From Sva-25 sp037385685 (GTDB lineage Bacteria > Pseudomonadota > Gammaproteobacteria > Chromatiales > Chromatiaceae): a stretch of 12,335 nucleotides of DNA. The stretch spans positions 1 through 12,335 of the forward strand of contig JARRMW010000045.1 in NCBI GenBank assembly GCA_037385685.1, written 5' to 3'. The notes beneath the pieces are model-generated. The model worked only from the letters and a program-made list of their open reading frames with translations, searched no databases and was not told the DNA's origin. Shown here one piece after another: positions 7,325 to 12,335 of the stretch; within the stretch, counting starts at the first letter, position 1; each line of letters opens with the position of its first letter. The position numbers and the translations under genes are program-made.

Positions 7325-8304
7325 TGAAAAACAATCATGGTGTTGCGCTTGTCTCGGTGATGATCGTGATTGCTATCGTGGCTGGCATCGGTGCCGCCGT
7401 GGTTGTTGAGCAGCAGTATTCGATGCGCCGGACAGCAAACCTGTTGCATGGCAACCAGGCATTCATGCACCTGCTTGCACTCGAGAGCTGGGGGCTGGAG
7501 GTGCTTGTCGATGACAAGAAGCAGGAACGCGCTGAAGACAGCCTGCTGGAGGACTGGGCGCGCGTCTTGCCCCCTGTTTCTGCTGATGGTGGAATCGTAT
7601 CGGGTCAGATTCTCGACCTGCAAGGCCGATTCAACCTCAATACTGTCTTTTCCAGCCAGGGGGGCAATCCCGTTGCCTTTCGCACCCTGACCTGTCTCCT
7701 GTCGAGATATACCGAACCCGACGCTGATCCCGAGCAGATTGTCAGTGCACTTGTTGACTGGATCGATCCGGACCAGGATGTCCACAATAACAGGGGTGCG
7801 GAGGACCTCGACTACCTGTCCTCGGACCCATCTTACAGGACTGCATCCCGTCCCCTGACATCGCCCTCGGAAATGCTGCTGCTCAAGGGTATGAACCATG
7901 ATACCTATGAGGCACTCCTGCCCTATGTTACAGCTCTGCCGATGCCGACATTGCAGGAGCAGGATGAAAAGGTGGGCTACATGATAAATGTTAATACAGC
8001 CAGTGAAGAGTTGCTTGATTGCCTCGGTGACGGCACTGATCCTGTCGGTTCTGCGCTTGTGGAGGAGATTCGCACGTCAGGGCCTTTCACGAGCAGGGAA
8101 GAGGTCCTCGCTTTCATCCAGTCTTTCCTCAACGTTCAGGAAAACTTCGACACATCTGTCTGGCCGCTTGATGTAGAATCAAATTACTTCCAGATTTCTA
8201 CAAGAGCGGAATTCGGCGATCTTATCATGCAGATGCAGCACATCGTCGAGCGTGGAGACAACGACATACGTGTCCTCATGCGCAGTTATGGGCAACAGTG
8301 GTAG
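7324..8304 (+). CDS. gspK: Type II secretion system minor pseudopilin GspK
   Basis: GspK is the large pseudopilin that caps the tip of the pseudopilus. The 326-residue precursor has a leader MKNNHG and a processing site G|VALVSVMIVIAIVAGIGA. Position +5 is Ser11, not Glu, which is the known exception for GspK. Ahead of the globular domain comes GQILDLQGRFNLNTVF. The family signature ALVDWIDPD starts near residue 142 (Asp145-Asp150), followed by SDPSYRTASRPLTSPSEMLLLKGM. The alpha-helical insertion region and a helix-hairpin-helix-like segment (MINVNTASEELLDCL) complete the expected architecture. A GGGAG site lies 10 bases before the ATG, which overlaps the gspJ stop by one base. Nothing is truncated. 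Confidence 0.96.
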   Translation: MKNNHGVALVSVMIVIAIVAGIGAAVVVEQQYSMRRTANLLHGNQAFMHLLALESWGLEVLVDDKKQERAEDSLLEDWARVLPPVSADGGIVSGQILDLQGRFNLNTVFSSQGGNPVAFRTLTCLLSRYTEPDADPEQIVSALVDWIDPDQDVHNNRGAEDLDYLSSDPSYRTASRPLTSPSEMLLLKGMNHDTYEALLPYVTALPMPTLQEQDEKVGYMINVNTASEELLDCLGDGTDPVGSALVEEIRTSGPFTSREEVLAFIQSFLNVQENFDTSVWPLDVESNYFQISTRAEFGDLIMQMQHIVERGDNDIRVLMRSYGQQW

Positions 8305-8321
8305 CAGAGAGCGACTCCTGC

Positions 8322-9545
8322 ATGAATGTGACCTATTTCATACAACTCTTCGATGACCAACTGCAGGACTGTAACTGGTTACGTTTCAATGAGCGTACAC
8401 CAGCGGGACAGGCTCGTCAGGGCAAGCTGACCGAAATACTCACCGAGGCAGCTTCTTCCCGTCTCGTCCTTATTCTTCCCGCTGCCTCAGTTGTCTTGCA
8501 CAAGGCTAGTATCGTGGCCAAGAGCAAAAGCCAGATCATGGCTGCATTGCCATATGCTCTCGAGGATGAGCTGGCAAATGATATTGAACAGATGCACTTT
8601 GCCTATCGAACGATTGACAGAGAGAGTGGTAATCAACTCGTGGCTGTCGTTGACCGGGATCTTGTAGAACGGCTTCATGCATTGATTACCCGATACCAGT
8701 TCGAATCAGTTTTGCTTCTCCCGCAGATCCTGATGGTTCCCTGGCAAGCGGACAATTGGTCACTCTTCGTCCAGCGAGAGCAGGCACTCCTGAGAAAGGA
8801 TCTTTCGGCTGGCTATGCGATGGATCTCGTTGCAATGCCTGAATTGCTGACGACAGAGAGAGAACTCTACAAACAACAGCATGAGAGCGAGAGCGCACCG
8901 GAACTCAACATCTATAATTTTTCACCCGACCAGGAGGTCGAGGGCGGCTCGCACCTCGGTGGTGATTCAGAAGCGCTGGCCGTTATGGCACGCTACTGGA
9001 TCGACAATCCTGACACGGGAATCAACCTGTTCCAGGGTGAGTACCAGATCGTCAGGCCGATGCGCGATCTTCTGCGACAATGGAGTATGGCCGCCGGTAT
9101 CGCTGTCATCGCACTCGTCATCTATCTGATGAATGTTGCGGTCGACAACTATCTTCTGGCCAGGGAGCGCGATGGACTCGAAGCCTCCATGCAGTCTCTT
9201 TATGAGACTGTTTTCAACGAAAAGCCTGCTGGTAATCCTGCTGACAACATGCGCAAGAAGCTTGTCGCGCTGGGCAGTGAAAGCGGCGACAGCAACAATT
9301 TCATCTCTGTCATCCTTGTAAGTGGCAAGGAGTTTCTTGCCGATAGCCAGACCTCTATCACACGACTGCGTTATACAGGAAATGACATAGAGGTCGATCT
9401 TGAAACCACCAGTATCGAGCAGCTTGAGAAACTGCAGCAGAAGCTCATTGCTGCCTCTGTAAGGGCAGAGCTCAAGGCCGTCTCCAATGACAACGGCAAG
9501 GTGCGCGGACGACTTGTCGTTTCCCGTAACGGTGAGAACATATGA
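8322..9545 (+). CDS. gspL: Type II secretion system protein GspL
   Basis: GspL is a bitopic inner-membrane protein that anchors GspE through its actin-like cytoplasmic domain and pairs with GspM in the periplasm. The 407 residues show a cytoplasmic domain of about 250 residues containing LVLILPAASVVLHKASIVAKSKSQIMAALPYALEDELANDIEQMHFAY, which is the characteristic family stretch. One transmembrane helix follows at about 254-280 (WSMAAGIAVIALVIYLMNVAV), then a periplasmic ferredoxin-like domain. I chose the ATG at 8322 (MNVTYFIQLFDDQ). An in-frame GTG at 8298 would add eight residues and overlap the end of gspK, and neither start has a strong Shine-Dalgarno site. The stop overlaps the gspM start (ATGA). 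Confidence 0.93.
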   Translation: MNVTYFIQLFDDQLQDCNWLRFNERTPAGQARQGKLTEILTEAASSRLVLILPAASVVLHKASIVAKSKSQIMAALPYALEDELANDIEQMHFAYRTIDRESGNQLVAVVDRDLVERLHALITRYQFESVLLLPQILMVPWQADNWSLFVQREQALLRKDLSAGYAMDLVAMPELLTTERELYKQQHESESAPELNIYNFSPDQEVEGGSHLGGDSEALAVMARYWIDNPDTGINLFQGEYQIVRPMRDLLRQWSMAAGIAVIALVIYLMNVAVDNYLLARERDGLEASMQSLYETVFNEKPAGNPADNMRKKLVALGSESGDSNNFISVILVSGKEFLADSQTSITRLRYTGNDIEVDLETTSIEQLEKLQQKLIAASVRAELKAVSNDNGKVRGRLVVSRNGENI

Positions 9546-10015
9546 AAGAGTGGTTTGAATCACTTGCTCAACGCGAACGCCGTATGATTCTGGCTGGTGC
9601 TGTCTTTATCCTGCTATTTCTGATCTATGTACTCCTTGTCAGCCCGCTAATGAGTACCAACGAGGAACTCAGGCAGACAGTGGCAGAAAAAGCGCGTGAC
9701 TACGAATGGATGAAATCCCGTGCGGCCGATGCTCGCTCGAGGGTTCTTGCGGGCCCTGCCAAACAGGAAAAGGATAGTCGTACGCTGATTGCCCGGGTGA
9801 CATCCGAATTGCGCGCCAAAAGCATCACACCTGTGCAGGTTCGACCGGAAGGCGAGACACGTCTCAATCTCACGCTGAGAGATGTTAATTTCGTCAATCT
9901 CATGGATCGCCTGGAGCATCTTCAAAGCAGTTTTGACGTTCGCGTCGCGAAAGCCGCGATTGAACCTGGGAGTGACACCGGACTCGTCAATGCGCAACTG
10001 ACACTGGCACGCTGA
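9542..10015 (+). CDS. gspM: Type II secretion system protein GspM
   Basis: GspM is a small bitopic protein that stabilises GspL. The 157 residues have a short cytoplasmic N-terminus (MKEWFESLAQRERRM), a single transmembrane helix (about 15-37), and a coiled-coil-prone stretch (about 38-65, ELRQTVAEKARDYEWMKSRA). The C-terminal ferredoxin-like periplasmic domain ends RLNLTLRDVNFVNLMDRLEHLQ...VAKAAIEPGSDTGLVNAQLTL, which matches the family. The W..L..RER pattern before the membrane helix is also typical. A GGTGAG site lies 5 bases upstream, and the ATG overlaps the gspL stop by four bases. Size and topology are as expected. Confidence 0.94.
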   Translation: MKEWFESLAQRERRMILAGAVFILLFLIYVLLVSPLMSTNEELRQTVAEKARDYEWMKSRAADARSRVLAGPAKQEKDSRTLIARVTSELRAKSITPVQVRPEGETRLNLTLRDVNFVNLMDRLEHLQSSFDVRVAKAAIEPGSDTGLVNAQLTLAR

Positions 10016-10021
10016 TCTCTC

Positions 10022-10780
10022 ATGCGACCTACGCATCTTGTTGCAATAGCAATTGCAGCCTACCTGCTTTTTCTTGTCACTCGGATTCCTGCACAGTTCG
10101 CATATGTTTTCATGCAAGACAGGTTGCCGAACCTGACACTGGGCGAACTCGAGGGAACAGTCTGGCAAGGCACAGCGCGATCTGTTGTTTACAATGGGAT
10201 TTATGCAGGAAGCCTCGAGTGGAATGTACGTCCGCTCAGGGTGCTGCTGGGTGAATGGAACGCTGCAATACAACTGCGAGGTCCGGTCGAGTCCAATGCA
10301 GATATCGGGTATTCACTGGCAGACATTCTCACAATCGAGAATGCCAGCGTAAAAGCCCGTCTTGCCAACCTCGGTCAATTTCTTCCGCAGCTATCCATTA
10401 TGGTAACGGAAGGCGAGCTGTCTGCAATCATTGAATCCCTGGAGTTACAGGGGGAAAGCCTGCTGGTTATTCGCGGCAGTGCAACAATCGACAACCTCTT
10501 CGCGGGCGGTCTCCAGCTGGGAGACTTCGCCGCGGAGATGAGCACAGATGACGACGGGACCAGGAAACTCGCTTTTACATCGGTCGGAAGTGATGGCCTG
10601 GATGTCCAGGGTGAATTATCACTGAATCAGCAGGAACAAGTCACACTCGACCTGCTTGTTAAGAATCCGGAGCATCTCGGAGATCTCGCCGGTCTTTTCA
10701 GGCGGTTCTCTTCAGAGGAACCTGACGGCAACCGTTTCCGCTGGAGCGGAGAGTCCAGCGATCTCAAAAAATACCTATAA
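10022..10780 (+). CDS. gspN: Type II secretion system protein GspN
   Basis: GspN is a variably present, non-essential T2SS protein of unclear role, anchored in the inner membrane with a periplasmic body. The 252 residues start with a signal-anchor helix (about 5-24, LVAIAIAAYLLFLVTRIPA). A beta-rich region containing LTLGELEGTVWQGTARSVVYNGIYAGSLEWNVRPLRVLLGEWNA follows, which is the recognisable family signature. The remainder has repeated short beta-strand-like segments and no catalytic motif. It lies 6 bases after gspM with no clear Shine-Dalgarno site and is the last gsp gene. A run of six A (10766-10771) sits four codons before the stop. The identification relies on the N-terminal motif and on position after gspM. 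Confidence 0.9.
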   Translation: MRPTHLVAIAIAAYLLFLVTRIPAQFAYVFMQDRLPNLTLGELEGTVWQGTARSVVYNGIYAGSLEWNVRPLRVLLGEWNAAIQLRGPVESNADIGYSLADILTIENASVKARLANLGQFLPQLSIMVTEGELSAIIESLELQGESLLVIRGSATIDNLFAGGLQLGDFAAEMSTDDDGTRKLAFTSVGSDGLDVQGELSLNQQEQVTLDLLVKNPEHLGDLAGLFRRFSSEEPDGNRFRWSGESSDLKKYL

Positions 10781-10800
10781 AACAATATCTTGAATATCAC

Positions 10801-10827
10801 CAGGCGTGATTCTGAGAATCCTGCCTG
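10801..10827 (+). terminator. Imperfect inverted repeat after gspN (terminator-like, no T tract)
   Basis: CAGGC at 10801-10805 pairs with GCCTG at 10823-10827, and GATTC at 10808-10812 pairs with GAATC at 10816-10820, around a TGA loop. Between the two stems there is one possible G-T pair and one T-C mismatch. It starts 20 bases after the gspN stop, where the operon could end, but the bases that follow (aacggggacc) contain no T run, so it is not a classical intrinsic terminator. It could instead be a weak attenuator, an mRNA-stabilising hairpin or an operator ahead of dnaB. Confidence 0.35.
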
Positions 10828-10874
10828 AACGGGGACCGGAACCGCTTTTCACAGTAACGGGCCTCCACGCTTCT

Positions 10875-10883
10875 TGCTATGAT
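10875..10883 (+). promoter_or_regulatory. Possible extended -10 promoter for dnaB
   Basis: TGCTATGAT fits an extended -10 element (TG, one base, then TATGAT at 10878-10883). Transcription would start near 10890, leaving a leader of about 23 bases before the dnaB ATG. There is no good -35 hexamer at the usual spacing (10855-10860 reads taacgg), which extended -10 promoters can tolerate. The 132-base gap is the only sizeable intergenic space in the window, which supports a separate promoter here. Confidence 0.35.
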
Positions 10884-10912
10884 GGCAACCTCGTAGACCA
10901 ATATCCGATTCC

Positions 10913-12331
10913 ATGGCCGAAGCTTTTAAAAACCAGTTTTCCTCCGATTCCAGGACACAGGCACTGCGCCTGCCACCTCACTCCATGCAGGCAGAACAGT
11001 CAGTCATCGGTGGACTAATGCTTGATAACGCAACCTGGGACCAGGTTGCGGACAGGGTCACCACACGGGACTTTTACAGGCGTGAGCACCAGCTGATTTA
11101 TACCGCGATCGCGAATCTTGCCGAACACAGCAAACCTTTTGATGTGGTCACGCTTGCCGAGGAACTCGAGCGCCTCGAACAGCTCGAGGAAGCAGGGGGG
11201 CTCGTCTATCTCGGGACACTGGCCAATGAAACCCCGAGCGCAGCCAATATCCGGAGCTATGCCGACATCGTGCGCGAGCACTCTGTCGTGAGACAACTCA
11301 TCAGTGTCGGCACCGAGATCGCGGACAGCGGTTATCGTCCGGAAGGTCGCACCAGTATCGAACTGCTCGACGAGGCAGAGAGGAAAGTTTTCGAAATCGC
11401 CGAGCAGAAAACAAGGGGGGGTGGCGGATTCCAGCCAACGAAACACCTTGTGACACTTGCACTTGAGCGTATCGAGACGCTCTATCAGTCAGACGAACCC
11501 ATCACCGGGCTCAGTACGGGTTTCAGTGATTTCGACCAGATGACATCCGGCCTGCAACCTGCTGATCTGATCATCATCGCCGGACGTCCCTCGATGGGAA
11601 AAACCACCTTTGCCATGAATGTGGCCGAGAATGCCGCGATCAAGACGGGCAAGCCGGTTGCGGTTTTCAGCATGGAAATGCCGGGTGACTCACTCGCCAT
11701 GCGTATGCTGTCATCTCTCGGTCGGGTCGACCAGCACCGCGTCCGAACCGGCAAACTGCTCGATGATGAGTGGCCAAGACTCACTTCAGCTGTCAGTCTG
11801 CTCGCAGAAGCGCCCATCCATATCGATGACACACCGGCTCTATCGCCGACAGACCTGCGCGCCAGAGCCCGCCGCCTCAAGCGGGAATGTAATAACGAAC
11901 TCGGGCTCATCGTCATCGATTACCTGCAACTCATGCAGGCGCCGGGTTCAGGCGAGAATCGTGCAACAGAGATCTCGGCCATCTCTCGTGGCCTCAAATC
12001 GCTCGCGAAGGAGCTCAATGTCCCGGTTATTGCACTGTCACAACTTAATCGCAATCTCGAGCAGCGTCCGAACAAGCGTCCAGTCATGTCGGACCTGCGT
12101 GAATCCGGCTCGATCGAGCAGGATGCGGACCTCGTTGTCTTCATCTACCGCGACGAGGTCTACAACGAGAATGTTCCCGAAGAGGAGAAGGGAAGGGCCG
12201 AGATCATCATTGGCAAGCAGCGTAACGGTCCGATTGGGACTGTGAACTTGACGTTCCTGGGTCAGTACACCAAATTCGAGAATTATGCCCCGATGGGCTA
12301 TGGCGGCAATTACGGTGAGGATGGCTACTGA
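10913..12331 (+). CDS. dnaB: Replicative DNA helicase DnaB
   Basis: DnaB is the hexameric 5'-3' helicase that unwinds DNA ahead of the replisome and recruits primase. The 472 residues comprise a short N-terminal extension leading into LRLPPHSMQAEQSVIGGLMLDN, a DnaB N-terminal helical domain (about 20-125), a flexible linker containing a Gly4 stretch (169-172), and a RecA-type motor. Walker A is GRPSMGKTT at 224-232 (Lys230), the catalytic glutamate motif FSMEMP includes Glu255, and Walker B is LIVIDYLQLM with Asp336. SDLRESGSIEQDADLVVFIYRDE covers the arginine-finger region. There is no intein at the usual nucleotide-binding insertion sites. The ATG at 10913 matches the extent of known DnaB N-termini, although no Shine-Dalgarno sequence is visible. 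The gene has no T2SS function; it is probably transcribed separately. Confidence 0.98.
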   Translation: MAEAFKNQFSSDSRTQALRLPPHSMQAEQSVIGGLMLDNATWDQVADRVTTRDFYRREHQLIYTAIANLAEHSKPFDVVTLAEELERLEQLEEAGGLVYLGTLANETPSAANIRSYADIVREHSVVRQLISVGTEIADSGYRPEGRTSIELLDEAERKVFEIAEQKTRGGGGFQPTKHLVTLALERIETLYQSDEPITGLSTGFSDFDQMTSGLQPADLIIIAGRPSMGKTTFAMNVAENAAIKTGKPVAVFSMEMPGDSLAMRMLSSLGRVDQHRVRTGKLLDDEWPRLTSAVSLLAEAPIHIDDTPALSPTDLRARARRLKRECNNELGLIVIDYLQLMQAPGSGENRATEISAISRGLKSLAKELNVPVIALSQLNRNLEQRPNKRPVMSDLRESGSIEQDADLVVFIYRDEVYNENVPEEEKGRAEIIIGKQRNGPIGTVNLTFLGQYTKFENYAPMGYGGNYGEDGY

Positions 12332-12335
12332 TCCT

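Noticed and set aside
7324..7380. Missing +5 glutamate in GspK as a defect
   Set aside because: GspK proteins normally lack the +5 glutamate, so Ser at this position is the expected state.
10766..10771. A6 run at the end of gspN as a recoding site
   Set aside because: It lies only a few codons before the stop, and shifting frame there would add no recognisable domain.
10806..11018. Short open frame of 70 codons spanning the gspN-dnaB gap
   Set aside because: It runs into dnaB in another frame, has no ribosome binding site and covers the inverted repeat; no support as a gene.

Overview
The window carries most of a type II secretion system (T2SS) operon followed by the replicative helicase gene dnaB, all on the + strand and almost without gaps. 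The canonical order gspC-D-E-F-G-H-I-J-K-L-M-N, the presence of gspN, and a DnaB whose N-terminus resembles the enterobacterial protein all suggest a diderm proteobacterium, most likely a gammaproteobacterium with moderate GC. I cannot name the genus. There is no sign of mobile elements, tRNA or rRNA genes, or CRISPR.

Layout. Positions 1-576 hold the 3' part of gspC; its membrane anchor lies upstream of the window. gspD (secretin, 581-2545), gspE (assembly ATPase, 2548-4104) and gspF (inner-membrane platform, 4108-5330) follow with 2-4 bases between them. The five pseudopilin genes gspG, H, I, J and K (5348-8304) come next, often overlapping. The remaining platform and assembly genes are gspL, gspM and gspN (8322-10780). 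A 132-base gap holds an imperfect inverted repeat and a possible extended -10 promoter. dnaB (10913-12331) is complete and ends four bases before the window does.

How the genes work together: GspE hydrolyses ATP on the cytoplasmic face, docked to GspL and GspF. This drives assembly of a short pseudopilus (GspG as the major subunit, GspH, I, J and K at the tip) that pushes folded periplasmic proteins out through the GspD secretin. GspC links the inner-membrane platform to GspD. The prepilin peptidase (GspO/PilD) needed to process the pseudopilins is not in this window.

The main anomaly is in gspF. Its first ~57 codons are in one frame and the remaining ~350 codons are in the -1 frame. The junction is a run of seven A at 4271-4277. 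In the frame of the gspF start this run forms a textbook -1 slippery heptamer (A AAA AAC). Everything before and after it looks like a normal, conserved GspF. The change may be a lost base (mutation or homopolymer sequencing error) or a recoding site. The sequence alone cannot decide. The rest of the window is a conventional housekeeping and secretion locus.
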